Source: Pantoea wallisii
GTDB lineage: Bacteria > Pseudomonadota > Gammaproteobacteria > Enterobacterales > Enterobacteriaceae
DNA: 40,915 nucleotides
Direction of reading: 5' to 3'
Assembly: GCF_002095485.1 (NCBI RefSeq)
Contig: NZ_MLFS01000048.1
Location: 1 to 40,915 of the forward strand
Shown: one piece after another, positions 9,063 through 18,138 of the stretch
How the letters are laid out: the number at the start of each line of letters is the position of its first letter
Position numbering within the stretch: position 1 is the stretch's first letter
Made by a program: the position numbers and the translations under genes
Notes under the pieces: generated by a model
What the model saw: only the letters and a program-made list of their open reading frames with translations
Database searches by the model: none
Told to the model about the DNA's origin: nothing

Positions 9063-9847
9063 AACCTAAACTCCTTACCGACGTTGTCATGTTCTAGTTG
9101 TAATAGTAGTTGTTCAAGCCAATGCCAAACGGCAGCCACATTTGGCAGCCGAAAATGTGCGTGGCTTGCTCCTTCCCCGACCTTAACCGAGATGCCTTGC
9201 ATGGCATTGACGGCCAGAAAGCCCTTCTCATCGGTTAGATCGTCACCCACAAATACCGGAATGCGACCGGTAAAAGGCGCTTCCTGCATAAACTCACTCA
9301 CCGCGGCACCTTTATCGATGCCCTGCGGCTTCAGCTCCACCACGCATTTGCCGGGTTGCAGTGTCAGCTCCGGAAAGCGCGTAACCACCTCTTCGGCCAG
9401 TTGCATGATGGCATTTTCGTAATCTGGCGCGTTGCGGTAGTGCAGCGCAAACGCCATACCTTTGACCTCCAGCAGCGTGCCGGGCCATTGATTCAGCGTC
9501 TGCTGCAGCTCAACCTGCAGCGTTTGCATAATGTCAGCGGGTAGCGCATGGCGGTGCATGCGTCCTGCCGCATCACGACGCTCAGCGCCGTGGACGCCGG
9601 CCGCAGGAGCCTCAAGCGGCGCTACCAGTGCATCCAGCTGTGCAACAGGCCGGCCGGAAACCAGCGCCAGGGCGCCCTGACTCAGGTTAGAAATTTGCTG
9701 CAGATGCTGCCGCACCGAGGCGGGAATAGAGACTGACTCGGGCTGCGACTGAATCGCGGCCAACGTGCCATCGACATCAAAAAAGAAGGCATAGCGTCCG
9801 CCACTTAACGACGGCAACGTGCTGTTCTCATTAACCACAGGGGTCAC
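9059..9847 (-). CDS. otsB: Trehalose-6-phosphate phosphatase OtsB
   Basis: HAD-family phosphatase that removes the phosphate from trehalose-6-phosphate. It has 262 residues, near the E. coli length of 266. Motif I is FFFDVDGTLA with nucleophile Asp24 and acid/base Asp26; motif II is LVSGR; motif IV is VFVGDDLTDEKGF. The stop overlaps the otsA start (ATGA), so phosphatase and synthase are coupled. A sigma-S-like -10 element lies about 155 bases upstream, fitting the stationary-phase and osmotic control known for this operon. Confidence 0.97.
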   Translation of the reverse strand: MTPVVNENSTLPSLSGGRYAFFFDVDGTLAAIQSQPESVSIPASVRQHLQQISNLSQGALALVSGRPVAQLDALVAPLEAPAAGVHGAERRDAAGRMHRHALPADIMQTLQVELQQTLNQWPGTLLEVKGMAFALHYRNAPDYENAIMQLAEEVVTRFPELTLQPGKCVVELKPQGIDKGAAVSEFMQEAPFTGRIPVFVGDDLTDEKGFLAVNAMQGISVKVGEGASHAHFRLPNVAAVWHWLEQLLLQLEHDNVGKEFRL

Positions 9848-10281
9848 ATCTCCTCCTCTCTCTGGTCTGAAATAGGGGATGTTCGGAGGCAGGCTGGGTG
9901 TGAGGAGGTTTTACCGTAAAAGACGGTCGTTTGAAGGGTAACGCTCCATAACTAAACGAAATTTCTATCAACACAGCAACCGCACTACGAACATCGGCAA
10001 CAATAAGTGTAGACAACAATATGGTTTTCGCCAGACGGGCGCGCTTTTCATTCGGGCCAGAGTGAGCTTTTCAGACGCTTGCGATTAAACCAAGCGGATT
10101 ACTCTGCTTTTTACACGCTTCGCTTAAAGAAAAGGGTTTTTTCAGCCGTACCTTAGGGTGCAGCTGACGAAAAAGCGATCAGATGCGTTTGCCGCGCCTG
10201 CAGCAGGTTAAATGTTCTCAAACTTCAATGCGATCGCTGTGCGTTTTGCCGATTCGCTTGATTTGTGCTGTCGCTTGATAA
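9848..10281. other. Divergent region between otsB and umuD
   Basis: Gene-free, about 430 bases. It holds a sigma-S-type -10 for otsBA and, at its right end, the LexA box of umuD. The stretch 10021-10260 shows nothing I can name. Confidence 0.6.
10004..10012 (-). promoter_or_regulatory. Sigma-S-type -10 element for otsBA
   Basis: CTACACTTA on the minus strand, inside TCTACACTTAT, matches the sigma-S extended -10 pattern (CTAYACTT). It implies a start near 9997 and a leader of about 150 bases. RpoS control of otsBA is well established in E. coli; its use here is inference. Confidence 0.55.
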
Positions 10282-10301
10282 TACTGTATATAAAAACAGT
10301 A
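10282..10301 (+). promoter_or_regulatory. LexA (SOS) box of umuD
   Basis: TACTGTATATAAAAACAGTA has the invariant CTG-N10-CAG and differs from the ideal palindrome only in the AT centre. It ends 16 bases before the umuD start, so LexA should block this promoter. Confidence 0.93.
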
Positions 10302-10317
10302 ATTATGGACAATCCTT

Positions 10318-10749
10318 ATGACGCGCTTCTTTTTGCCACAGCTTTCACCCGCACGCTGCTATCGCCCGCTGTTCCTTGAGGCCGTGCGCGGCGGCTTTCC
10401 TTCCCCGGCGCAGGATTATGTTGAGCGGAAGATCGATCTCAATGAACTGATGGTTACGCGCCCCAGCGCGACCTACTTTGTTCGCGTTGAAGGCGATTCG
10501 ATGTGTGATGCCAATATTAGCGAGGGCGATTTGCTGGTGGTGGACAGTTCGCTGCGGGCAAAGCATGGTGATATTGTCATTGCCGCTGTAAACGGTGAAT
10601 TCACCGTAAAGCGGCTGCACACTACCCCCTGCGTGCAGCTGATGCCCATGAACCCGCGCTATCAACCCATCAGGCTGAGCGAAGAAGAGGAGCTGGAAAT
10701 TTTCGGCGTCGTCACGTTTATTATCTATAACGCACGTAGCCAGCGCTGA
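10318..10749 (+). CDS. umuD: DNA polymerase V accessory protein UmuD
   Basis: LexA-like protein that cleaves itself on the RecA filament; UmuD' then joins UmuC as the mutagenic polymerase V. It has 143 residues against 139 in E. coli. The catalytic pair is present: Ser61 in VEGDSM and Lys98 in FTVKRL. The cleavage point should be Gly25-Gly26 (AVRGGFPSP), where E. coli has Cys24-Gly25. The ribosome site is weak. No umuC follows; the only umuC in the window is at 24252, about 13.5 kb away with its own SOS box. Confidence 0.95.
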   Translation: MTRFFLPQLSPARCYRPLFLEAVRGGFPSPAQDYVERKIDLNELMVTRPSATYFVRVEGDSMCDANISEGDLLVVDSSLRAKHGDIVIAAVNGEFTVKRLHTTPCVQLMPMNPRYQPIRLSEEEELEIFGVVTFIIYNARSQR

Positions 10750-11011
10750 CCTGCGAGCGCGCGTTGCGGCAAAGCAAACTGATACCAGGAGAGTTCTGAT
10801 AAATTATTATTCTGCGGCAATGTCTCCAGCCCAGGAATTAAAATCTTCTATCAGCGCGTAAGAAACTTCTGCTGATTTGACTGGCTATTTTTCAGCGTGC
10901 TAAAGAAAATCTTAAAATACAGATTGTGCTCGCAATTGTGACATTCATCGGCCGGATTCTGTTTGACCTGCTTTTCGCATCCATGCACACTGGCGAGCGT
11001 GAAAACGGCAG
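10750..11011. other. Gap between umuD and a small unknown gene
   Basis: No well-supported gene. A 29-codon hydrophobic frame with a GTG start (10926-11015) ends in an ATGA overlap with the next gene but has no ribosome site, so it is reported only as an observation. Confidence 0.5.
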
Positions 11012-11317
11012 ATGAAGAGCCATGAGATGTTGCAGAATTATAGCCAGCGCGTTCATTTCTATTACTGCATTCTGGTCGCACTGAAAATCAACGCTAAAAG
11101 TAAAAAATCCGGCGGCGTACGCGGTAAAAATAACTTTTTACTGAAGTGGCTGCGTACCGCGCAAAATAACACGATATTTCATCCCGATATCAGCAGCGAA
11201 ATCGAGTGGCTGCGCGGCAAAATTATTAGCGCCGGGCCCGATGCCGATTTAGAACCCATGCTGCAGTATGTCTATGAAACGGCCAAACGGGCGGAAACGC
11301 TGCGCCTGGGGTCCTGA
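11012..11317 (+). CDS. Hypothetical protein, 101 residues
   Basis: I do not recognise this protein. It is soluble-looking and basic in its N-terminal half (ALKINAKSKKSGGVRGKNN), then contains WLRTAQ and a predicted helical C-terminal half ending QYVYETAKRAETLRLGS. Codon use resembles neighbouring genes, which argues that it is real. The start is uncertain: ATG 11012 has no good ribosome site, while ATG 11027 is preceded by AAGAG at seven bases and would give 96 residues. It lies between umuD and a GNAT gene and is probably a single-gene unit. Confidence 0.6.
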   Translation: MKSHEMLQNYSQRVHFYYCILVALKINAKSKKSGGVRGKNNFLLKWLRTAQNNTIFHPDISSEIEWLRGKIISAGPDADLEPMLQYVYETAKRAETLRLGS

Positions 11318-11471
11318 GGTGTTATCTGCCTCAGGCGATGACCTCACCAGCCTGCCGTTTCACCCCCTCCGCAAACCTTTACCTTTTTGCACCTGACGCG
11401 CTATGGTGTCCCGCCTGCGATAAGCATCACGCAGGCGCATTCATGATAAGAAAAAAGAAAGGAAGACTGGC

Positions 11472-11984
11472 ATGGAATTCACCATACGCAACGCGCAGCC
11501 CGCCGACGCAGAGCTTCTGCATCAGTTAGGCCGCATGACCTACAGCGCCCACTTTAAGCATATGTGGGTATCCGAAGCCGAGATGGATGAGTTCATCGAT
11601 AAAGAGTACGGTCTGGCTGAACTGAACAGCAGCCTGGTGGCGCCCAATGAGCGCTGGCTGATTGCCGAGACCGATAAGCCGATCGGTTTCGCAAAGGTGA
11701 CCTGGAATACCCCGGTGCCGGACTCCGGTATGACCGGTGCCCTGCTCAACAAGCTGTACCTCAATCCGCAGGAGACCGGCAAAAATTATGGCCGCCGGAT
11801 GTTTGAGAGCATCATCCACGAAGCGCGGGAGAAGCAGGAGGGGTATCTCTGGCTCGAAGTAATGGGTGCCAACGCCCGGGCGCGTAAGTTTTACGAGGCC
11901 TTCGGTATGCAGCACATTAAAGATATCCCCTTCATTACGGCCTCGCAGCAGAGTATTGTGCAAATTCTTGGCATGGTAATTTAA
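11472..11984 (+). CDS. GNAT-family N-acetyltransferase
   Basis: Predicted to transfer an acetyl group from acetyl-CoA to an amine; the substrate is unknown. It has 170 residues and one GNAT fold. Motif A spans about residues 95-112 (LYLNPQETGKNYGRRMFE, with the CoA pyrophosphate loop), and motif B near residues 128-145 has LEVMGANARARKFYEAFGM, where the Asn and Tyr are typical. A GAAAGGAAGA ribosome site precedes ATG. It stands alone between a small unknown gene and a KGG gene. Confidence 0.88.
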   Translation: MEFTIRNAQPADAELLHQLGRMTYSAHFKHMWVSEAEMDEFIDKEYGLAELNSSLVAPNERWLIAETDKPIGFAKVTWNTPVPDSGMTGALLNKLYLNPQETGKNYGRRMFESIIHEAREKQEGYLWLEVMGANARARKFYEAFGMQHIKDIPFITASQQSIVQILGMVI

Positions 11985-12152
11985 CCCCTGAACTCCCCCT
12001 GGTCCTCCCCGGCGCGGTCACTGCATCGCGCCCCAGAAATAAGCCTGTGCCCAATGGATAAATAGTATGACCTCCCGGCTTATGTTATTTCTGCTTACAC
12101 ATAAGCGCGCTGTTTTCCTGCTCCGCTACGCTTGCAGGAATATTATGCGCCA

Positions 12153-12162
12153 TTATGCTTAA
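12153..12162 (+). promoter_or_regulatory. Sigma-S-like -10 element upstream of the first KGG gene
   Basis: TTATGCTTAA resembles the sigma-S -10 pattern CTATACTTAA at eight of ten positions. The copy before the second KGG gene (16151-16160) keeps the same position. E. coli yciG belongs to an RpoS-dependent operon. Confidence 0.42.
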
Positions 12163-12227
12163 ATACGTAACGCGCACATGGCAATGTACAACGTCATGTT
12201 ATTAAAGACTCATGAAGAGGATATATT

Positions 12228-12398
12228 ATGACTCAGCATCGAGGCGGTTCAGGTAATTTCGCAGACGATAAACAGAAGGCGTCTGAAGCCGGGAAAAAAG
12301 GCGGCCAGAGCAGCGGCGGCGGTAACTTCAAAAACGACCGTGAAAAAGCATCCGAAGCGGGCAAAAAAGGCGGTCAGAGCAGCAAGCGTGGCTCGTGA
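12228..12398 (+). CDS. KGG-repeat stress protein (YciG/YmdF-like), copy A
   Basis: A 56-residue hydrophilic, glycine-rich protein made of two tandem units, each GNF-(A/K)-(D/N)D-(K/R)-(Q/E)KASEAGKKGGQSS, ending KRGS. This is the KGG motif family (YciG, YmdF, fungal Con-10), linked to general stress and, in some species, to swarming. The exact function is unknown. The ribosome site GAAGAGGATATATT precedes ATG. It is a paralogue of 16227-16403, but stands alone rather than beside yciE and katN. Confidence 0.9.
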   Translation: MTQHRGGSGNFADDKQKASEAGKKGGQSSGGGNFKNDREKASEAGKKGGQSSKRGS

Positions 12399-12596
12399 CT
12401 GACCAGGCGGCACAGGGAGGTGCTGCCATTGACTGCCCCACTTGTTTTACGATGATCTGCTGTACCCCGCCGCATTACGCCTCCTCTGCATTTATTCCTT
12501 TTACTACAGCAGACAACTCTGAAATTACTTCACAGGGCAGAATTGGATATATGCTCAGTTATCGCTTAATTCATCCCACAGGACAGGGTTACCACT

Positions 12597-12794
12597 ATGT
12601 TTCGCTTTCTTATCTCACTCTTCAGTAGCCCGGAATCCCTGTTACAGGTAATGAGCCGCCAGGATATTCGTGAATCTATCCAGGATGGCGACAGAATTAT
12701 TATTGACGAAGATGGTAATGCTTCGGTTAATCCGCTTAGCCCTGAGGTACAGCAGGACTTTCTTGAGCACGTTAATACATTAAAGGATATCTGA
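12597..12794 (+). CDS. Hypothetical protein, 65 residues
   Basis: Not recognised. It has a short hydrophobic N terminus (MFRFLISLFSS), then a charged region with QDIRESIQDGDRIIIDEDGN and an acidic C-terminal helix. It ends directly before the ATG of the membrane-protein gene at 12795 with no spacer, so the two are probably translated together. AGGG lies nine bases before the start. Confidence 0.6.
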   Translation: MFRFLISLFSSPESLLQVMSRQDIRESIQDGDRIIIDEDGNASVNPLSPEVQQDFLEHVNTLKDI

Positions 12795-13580
12795 ATGGGC
12801 ACGGCAATTTTTATGGTGTTAATGGTGTGCGGCTACTGGTATACCAGCCGCGATATGTCCAGCCGGTTAAAAATAAAGCGATCCATTGGCTGGGATGTCT
12901 ATTTTCTGATTGCCCTGTACGGCTGTATTTTCGTGGTACAGGGGGTGCTGGCTACCGCGCTGGTCTGGCTGATCTTACTGGCCGCCTCCGCGGCGAATAA
13001 TACATTTGCCCTCTCTGCCGATCTGCATGCGCGCTGGCACGTCGATTTTATGACGTGGAGTTTCCTGGGCATTCAGGCGCCTGTGGTGATTATGCTGACG
13101 TTTGCCGTGCTGTTCTGCGTGTACCGTTCCAACTGGGCCGGCAGCGCGCGGCTGACTGCCGGAAGCCGCAAGGAGCTGTATCAGCGCCTGTCTCGCTCTA
13201 ACGGTATTGAGCAGATGTTGCTGCACTGCATGGAAGAGGGTGAGCTGGCGTGGATAACGCTGAAATCGCGCCGCATCTATATCGGCATGATTCACGCCGC
13301 CACCTTTGAGTACGCCAATACTGCTAACGTGGTCATGATTCCGATGCTCAGCGGCTATCGCGATCCGCGCACGCTGAATCTGGCGGTCGAGCACAACTAC
13401 AGCCGCTGGTATCACAAGCACGATATCAGCTTCTCCTCGACGCCAAAAAGTGCGCTGGAGTTTCGCAAGGTGCTGATGGTGTCACAAATTGAGAGCCTGT
13501 CACTGTTTGACCCGGCCAGCGCAACCGCGCTGGCGATGGGGAAAACCGTGGGTAAACGCCGGCGCTATCACCAACGTTAG
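12795..13580 (+). CDS. Hypothetical membrane protein, 261 residues
   Basis: Not recognised. Three predicted membrane segments (about residues 2-18, 31-62 and 85-109) precede a cytoplasmic domain of about 150 residues. That domain contains [18 protein letters not shown], which looks like a small beta-barrel of the type where a chain 'sees' a surface molecule, then [36 protein letters not shown] inside the end of the preceding gene supplies the ribosome site. The last four bases overlap the convergent phosphoketolase gene. Confidence 0.75.
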   Translation: MGTAIFMVLMVCGYWYTSRDMSSRLKIKRSIGWDVYFLIALYGCIFVVQGVLATALVWLILLAASAANNTFALSADLHARWHVDFMTWSFLGIQAPVVIMLTFAVLFCVYRSNWAGSARLTAGSRKELYQRLSRSNGIEQMLLHCMEEGELAWITLKSRRIYIGMIHAATFEYANTANVVMIPMLSGYRDPRTLNLAVEHNYSRWYHKHDISFSSTPKSALEFRKVLMVSQIESLSLFDPASATALAMGKTVGKRRRYHQR

Positions 13581-15934
13581 CGCCTGCCCGACCACTGCCA
13601 GTTGCGCACCTCCGGCACATCTTCGCCGTGCTCACGCACATAGCGATGGTGTTCGGCGATGCGCTGCTGTAAATCGTCCAGCAGTTCCGGATGGCGCTCT
13701 GCCAGGCCGGGGACATGCAGGATGGCTGACTGCGCCAGATGGTAGCGGTCCAGCTGATTCAGTACGGTCATGTCGAACGGCGTTGTTGTTGTCCCCTCTT
13801 CATTGAAACCGTGCACGTGGAAGTTGCGGTGATTATTGCGCTGCCAGGTCAGGCGATGGATCAGATTAGGATAGCCATGGAAGGCAAAAATCACCGGCTT
13901 GTCACGCGTGAACAGCGCATCAAACTCCGCCTCCCCTTTGCCGTGCGGATGCTCCTCCTGCGTCTGCAGCGCCAGCAGATCGACAACGTTCACCACGCGG
14001 ATGCGCAGCGCGGGCAGATAGTCACGCAGCAGGTCAACGGCCGCCAGCGTCTCCATAGTGGGCACATCCCCGGCGCAGGCCATTACCACCTCCGGCTCGT
14101 CGGTACAGCTCGCCCAGTGCCACTCGCCCATCCCCGCTTCACAATGGGTTTTGGCGCTCTCCATATCGAGCCACTGCGGTGACGGCTGTTTGCCGGCGAC
14201 AATCACGTTGATACGGTCCCAGGTGCGCAGGCAGTGATCGCCCACCCACAGTAAGGTGTTGGCATCCGGCGGCAGATAGATACGTACGATATCGGCCTTT
14301 TTATTCGCCACGTGATCGATAAAGCCCGGATCCTGGTGACTGTAGCCGTTGTGATCCTGCCGCCAGACGTGCGACGAGAGCAGATAGTTTAATGAGGCGA
14401 TCGGCTGCCGCCAGCCCAGCTTGCGCGACACCTTCAGCCATTTTGCGTGCTGGTTGAACATCGAATCCACGATATGGATAAACGCTTCGTAGCAGTTGAA
14501 CAGGCCGTGACGCCCGGTAAGCAGATAGCCCTCCAGCCAGCCCTGACACTGATGTTCGCTCAGAATTTCCATCACCCGCCCGTCCCGCGCCAGCTGTTCG
14601 TCATAGCTTTCCGTCTCCGCCATCCAGCTGCGGCTGGTGACGTCAAACACCGGCGTCAGACGGTTTGAGGCAGTCTCATCCGGCCCGAACAGGCGGAAAT
14701 TGTCCTGATTACGCTGGAAGATAGCACTGAGGTAGTGACCAAACTGCTTTGTGGCCTCGCCGCTATGGCTACCGGGCACGCCGGTCTCCAGCGCAAACTC
14801 ACTGATATCGGGCGTATTCAGCGCGCGGCGTAAGCGTCCGCCGTTGGCGTAGGGCGACGCACCCATGCGTTTATTCCCCTGCGGCGCCAGCGCACGCAGT
14901 TCAGGGCGCAGTTTACCCGCCTCATCAAACAGCGTTTCTGGCTGATAACTCTGCAGCCACTGCTCAAGGATCTGCCGGTGCGCGTCATCTTCACGGCAGG
15001 CGGAGACCGGTACCTGATGCGCACGCCAGAAGCCCTCTACTTTTTTACCGTCAACCTCTTTTGGCCCGGTCCAGCCTTTAGGACTGCGCAGTACAATCAT
15101 CGGCCAGCGCGGAATCGCCTCGTCTGCGCTGCCACTGCGCGCCTGCTGCTGATACCGCGCAATGGTGTTGAACGCCTGATCCAGCGCCTGCGCCATCTGC
15201 TGGTGCATCGCAGCAGGCTGGTCACCACACACAAACAGCGGCTCATAACCGTAACCGCTGAAGAGCTGCTGCAGATCGTCGTCGCTGCTACGTCCGAACA
15301 GCGTAGGGTTGGCAATTTTATAGCCGTTAAGGTGCAGAATCGGCAGTACCGCGCCATCCCGCTGCGGATTGAGAAACTTTATGCCGTGCCAGCTGGCGGC
15401 AAGCGGGCCGGTCTCCGCCTCACCGTCACCAATCACGCAGGGGACGATCAGCTCCGGGTGATCAAATGCCGCGCCAAAGGCGTGCGATAGCGAGTAGCCC
15501 AGCTCACCCCCCTCATTGATGGAGCCGGGGGTTTCCGCCGCCGCATGGCTGGGGATACCGCCAGGAAAAGAGAACTGCTTAAACAGCCGCTGCATCCCTT
15601 CCGCATCTTCACTGATGTGCGGGTAGATCTTGCTGTAGCTGCCCTCCAGCCATGTATTCGCCACCATGCCCGGTCCGCCATGTCCGGGCCCACACACATA
15701 GAGCAGATCGACATCGCGCTGGCGGATGATGCGATTAAGGTGCGCGTAGATAAAGTTGAGCCCCGGCGTGGTACCCCAGTGCCCCAGCAGGCGCGGTTTA
15801 ATGTGCTCTGCCTGCAGCGGCTGGCGCAGCAGCGGATTATCCATCAGGTAAATTTGCCCGACAGAGAGATAGTTGGCGGCGCGCCAGTAGCGATCCAGCA
15901 AGGTCAGTTCATCATTCGCGCTGGGGGTAGTCAT
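13577..15934 (-). CDS. xfp: Phosphoketolase (xylulose-5-P / fructose-6-P)
   Basis: A thiamine-diphosphate enzyme that splits xylulose-5-phosphate (and often fructose-6-phosphate) with phosphate to acetyl-phosphate plus glyceraldehyde-3-phosphate or erythrose-4-phosphate. The 785 residues match the family length. Both phosphoketolase signatures are visible: [20 protein letters not shown] and [16 protein letters not shown], the latter binding the cofactor. Early residues [11 protein letters not shown] and CGPGHGGPG carry conserved active-site histidines. AAGGAG precedes ATG. It is a single gene, convergent with and overlapping the membrane protein. Substrate preference cannot be told from sequence. 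Confidence 0.96.
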   Translation of the reverse strand: MTTPSANDELTLLDRYWRAANYLSVGQIYLMDNPLLRQPLQAEHIKPRLLGHWGTTPGLNFIYAHLNRIIRQRDVDLLYVCGPGHGGPGMVANTWLEGSYSKIYPHISEDAEGMQRLFKQFSFPGGIPSHAAAETPGSINEGGELGYSLSHAFGAAFDHPELIVPCVIGDGEAETGPLAASWHGIKFLNPQRDGAVLPILHLNGYKIANPTLFGRSSDDDLQQLFSGYGYEPLFVCGDQPAAMHQQMAQALDQAFNTIARYQQQARSGSADEAIPRWPMIVLRSPKGWTGPKEVDGKKVEGFWRAHQVPVSACREDDAHRQILEQWLQSYQPETLFDEAGKLRPELRALAPQGNKRMGASPYANGGRLRRALNTPDISEFALETGVPGSHSGEATKQFGHYLSAIFQRNQDNFRLFGPDETASNRLTPVFDVTSRSWMAETESYDEQLARDGRVMEILSEHQCQGWLEGYLLTGRHGLFNCYEAFIHIVDSMFNQHAKWLKVSRKLGWRQPIASLNYLLSSHVWRQDHNGYSHQDPGFIDHVANKKADIVRIYLPPDANTLLWVGDHCLRTWDRINVIVAGKQPSPQWLDMESAKTHCEAGMGEWHWASCTDEPEVVMACAGDVPTMETLAAVDLLRDYLPALRIRVVNVVDLLALQTQEEHPHGKGEAEFDALFTRDKPVIFAFHGYPNLIHRLTWQRNNHRNFHVHGFNEEGTTTTPFDMTVLNQLDRYHLAQSAILHVPGLAERHPELLDDLQQRIAEHHRYVREHGEDVPEVRNWQWSGRR

Positions 15935-16150
15935 GCCTGCTCCTTAATTAATCTGATTGATTATTAACCTTAATAGAGGATCGGCGATGCCGCGAGCCAG
16001 ACGGTAAGCGCAACCGGAAATAAAAATAACATAAAACATGGCACGGAAAATAATAAAGCGAAGCGCAAAAGGCACCCGGTTAATTAGCTTACAGAAAAGT
16101 CTTAATCCCTATTATTTACACCGTCACGCTTGCAGGAATGCCCTGCGCTA

Positions 16151-16160
16151 TTATTATTAA
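16151..16160 (+). promoter_or_regulatory. Sigma-S-like -10 element upstream of yciG
   Basis: TTATTATTAA within GCTATTATTATTAAATACG sits at the same place as the -10 candidate of copy A. It would drive yciG and probably the genes through the 36-residue protein. Confidence 0.4.
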
Positions 16161-16226
16161 ATACGCAACTCGCACATGGCAGAAGAACCCGCCATGTTAA
16201 TAAAGCTCATGAAGAGGAAATTAATT

Positions 16227-16403
16227 ATGACTCAGCATCGAGGCGGTTCAGGTAATTTCGCAGACGATAAGCAGAAAGCATCTGAAGCGGGTAAAAAAGG
16301 CGGCCAGAGCAGCAACAGCGGCGGCGGTAACTTCAAAGACGACCGCGAAAAAGCCTCCGAAGCCGGTAAAAAAGGCGGTCAGAGCAGCAAACGCGGCTCC
16401 TGA
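16227..16403 (+). CDS. yciG: KGG-repeat stress protein YciG-like, copy B
   Basis: 58 residues with two KASEAGKKGGQSS units, nearly identical to copy A but with Asn-Ser inserted between the units. I chose the internal ATG at 16227, not the upstream in-frame ATG at 16176, because it follows GAAGAGGAAATTAATT and matches copy A. Its neighbours yciE and katN repeat the yciGFE-katN arrangement known from Salmonella, here without yciF, so this copy is the likely orthologue of yciG. Confidence 0.9.
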   Translation: MTQHRGGSGNFADDKQKASEAGKKGGQSSNSGGGNFKDDREKASEAGKKGGQSSKRGS

Positions 16404-16432
16404 TACGCCAGTGACTCAGGGATGAGGCGTGG

Positions 16433-16449
16433 GGAGCACGGAGTGCTCC
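16433..16449 (+). other. Hairpin between yciG and yciE
   Basis: GGAGCAC-GGA-GTGCTCC, a seven-pair stem with no U-run, lies in the 193-base gap after yciG. It may stabilise or process the transcript; it is not a convincing terminator. Confidence 0.4.
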
Positions 16450-16596
16450 GTTATCTCCCGTCCCGTTTAAATATCTATCCTTTTGAATAGCGATAAATAT
16501 TTATATCGTAACCGTTTCATTTATTTACCCCTTGCCGTTTCGTCTTTTATTGACGGGCATATTCCGCACCGTTTATTAACCTACGGAGAATAAACC

Positions 16597-17070
16597 ATGA
16601 AAGTTGAATCCCTGCTCGATCTGTTTATTCACGACCTTTCTGATGTTTACAGCGCTGAAAAACAGATTACGCGTGCGTTACCTAAAATGGCTCGTGCGGC
16701 TTCGGATGAGAGTTTAAAACAGGCCTTCAGGCAACATCTGGAAGAGACCCAGGGGCAAATTGAGCGTCTCGATCAGGCCGTAGAGGCGCACGAAGAGTTG
16801 CGTATTAAACGCATGAAGTGCCATGCGATGGAAGGCCTGGTAGAAGAGGCGCAAGAGCTGATTGATTCAACCGAGGCGGGCCCGGTACGTGATGCGGGTC
16901 TGATTGGTGCCGCCCAGAAGGTTGAGCACTACGAAATTGCCACTTACGGCACTTTAGTCGCTACGGCGAAAAAACTGGGGCTGGATCAGGCAGCCAGTCT
17001 GCTGGCAGAGACGCTGGCAGAAGAGAAATCGACCGACGAAAAACTGACAACTATCGCTGAACAACAGTGA
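16597..17070 (+). CDS. yciE: Ferritin-like stress protein YciE (DUF892)
   Basis: 157 residues forming a four-helix ferritin-like bundle, near the E. coli YciE length of 168. It follows YciE closely (FIHDLSDVYSAEKQITRALP; HLEETQGQIERLDQ; RMKCHAMEGLVEEA; AAQKVEHYEIATYGTL). The Glu and His residues in those motifs fit a di-iron or other metal site. The exact activity is not established. It sits between yciG and a manganese catalase; only one DUF892 gene is present, so yciF is missing. Confidence 0.93.
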   Translation: MKVESLLDLFIHDLSDVYSAEKQITRALPKMARAASDESLKQAFRQHLEETQGQIERLDQAVEAHEELRIKRMKCHAMEGLVEEAQELIDSTEAGPVRDAGLIGAAQKVEHYEIATYGTLVATAKKLGLDQAASLLAETLAEEKSTDEKLTTIAEQQ

Positions 17071-17130
17071 ATAACTATGTGAAATGATTGCAGTCTCTCT
17101 GCTCTCGTGAACGTTTCAACGAGGTGAGCT

Positions 17131-18009
17131 ATGTTTCGACACGTTAAGAAATTGCAGTATACCGTCCGGGTTAATGAGCCTAACCCCGGACTGGCCAATC
17201 TGCTGCTGGAGCAGTTTGGCGGCCCGCAGGGCGAATTAGCCGCAGCGATGCGCTACTTTACTCAGGGTTTAGGTGATGACGATCTTGGTCGTCGTGACAT
17301 GCTGATGGATATCGCTACCGAAGAGCTGAGCCATCTGGAGATTATCGGTTCGCTGGTTGGCATGCTGAACAAAGGTGCCAAAGGCAAGCTGGCCGAGGGC
17401 ACGGAAGAGGAAGGCGAGCTGTACCGCTCAATTACCGGTGCCGGTAACGATAGTCATCTGACCTCCATTTTGTACGGGGGTGGTCCACCACTGACGAACT
17501 CCGGCGGCGTGCCCTGGACGGCGGCTTATATCGATACCATCGGTGAAGTGACGGCGGATCTCCGTTCCAACGTTGCAGCCGAAGCGCGTGCCAAGATCAT
17601 CTACGAACGTCTGATTAACGTGACAGATGATGTGGGCGTAAAAGATGCGCTGGGCTTCCTGATGACGCGTGAAGCGGCGCATCAGCTCTCCTTTGAAAAA
17701 GCGCTGTATTCGATTCGCAACAACTTCCCGCCGGGTAAACTGCCACCGATTGAGCAGTATGCGCATACCTACTTCAATATGTCTGAAGGGGATGAAGTAC
17801 GCGGCAGCTGGAATTCGGATGAGAACTTCGATTACGTCGCCAATCCGCAGCCAGCGGTTGATGGCGGCGATGGCCTTGCTCACGTCACCCTGCCGGCCGA
17901 TCAGCAGGCTGATGTGGATAGCCTGGCGGCCCGTACCGCGTCCGATCCGGATGTTAATCCGCTGACAGGTGCCGAGGCCGGCAGTAAAAAACCGCAGCCT
18001 GATGTCTGA
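17131..18009 (+). CDS. katN: Manganese catalase KatN
   Basis: Non-haem catalase that breaks hydrogen peroxide into water and oxygen at a di-manganese site. It has 292 residues. Probable metal ligands are Glu35 (GGPQGELAAAMRYF), Glu65 and His68 (ATEELSHLEI), Glu151 (NVAAEARAKIIYE) and His184 (REAAHQLSFEKAL), spaced as in the family. A long hydrophilic C-terminal tail (from about residue 250) is rich in Asp, Ala and Pro. AACGAGGTGAGCT precedes ATG. In Salmonella katN follows yciGFE and is RpoS-dependent; the same grouping is seen here. Confidence 0.96.
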   Translation: MFRHVKKLQYTVRVNEPNPGLANLLLEQFGGPQGELAAAMRYFTQGLGDDDLGRRDMLMDIATEELSHLEIIGSLVGMLNKGAKGKLAEGTEEEGELYRSITGAGNDSHLTSILYGGGPPLTNSGGVPWTAAYIDTIGEVTADLRSNVAAEARAKIIYERLINVTDDVGVKDALGFLMTREAAHQLSFEKALYSIRNNFPPGKLPPIEQYAHTYFNMSEGDEVRGSWNSDENFDYVANPQPAVDGGDGLAHVTLPADQQADVDSLAARTASDPDVNPLTGAEAGSKKPQPDV

Positions 18010-18023
18010 TTAAGGAGGTCCGT

Positions 18024-18134
18024 ATGACTAATCGCATGGGTAATGGTGGTCGTCCTGATGACCAAAAGTCGCCACAGCGACCTGAGGATGACGAGACCAA
18101 CGCACCGGAATCAGGTGATAAACAACCTGATTGA
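18024..18134 (+). CDS. Small acidic hydrophilic protein, 36 residues
   Basis: A short gene that length-limited finders miss. TAAGGAGGTCCGT gives a near-perfect ribosome site six bases before ATG at 18024. The product begins MTNRMGNGGRPDDQKSP and ends GDKQPD; it is rich in Asp, Glu, Pro, Gly and Gln, with no hydrophobic core, so it should be disordered. It starts 14 bases after katN and ends four bases before the terminator hairpin, which makes it the last gene of the katN operon. Function unknown. Confidence 0.8.
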   Translation: MTNRMGNGGRPDDQKSPQRPEDDETNAPESGDKQPD

Positions 18135-18138
18135 TCCT

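Larger units (their letters stand above)
12128..12398 (+). repeat. Dispersed duplicate, copy A (promoter plus KGG gene)
   Basis: This stretch and 16126-16403 share the same plan: ACGCTTGCAGGAAT, a -10-like element, CGCACATGGCA, then TCATGAAGAGG before the gene. The duplication therefore covers about 100 bases of promoter and leader as well as the coding region. Confidence 0.8.
16126..16403 (+). repeat. Dispersed duplicate, copy B (promoter plus KGG gene)
   Basis: Partner of 12128-12398. Upstream blocks (CACGCTTGCAGGAAT, CGCACATGGCA, CTCATGAAGAGG) and coding sequence are conserved. The two copies lie 4 kb apart with the phosphoketolase gene between them. Confidence 0.8.

Noticed and set aside
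10851..11081. 76-codon minus-strand frame opposite the small unknown gene
   Set aside because: No ribosome site; low-complexity Asn/Ser/His composition; conflicts with the plus-strand gene.
11338..11529. 63-codon frame before the GNAT gene
   Set aside because: Runs into the GNAT gene in another frame and has no ribosome site.
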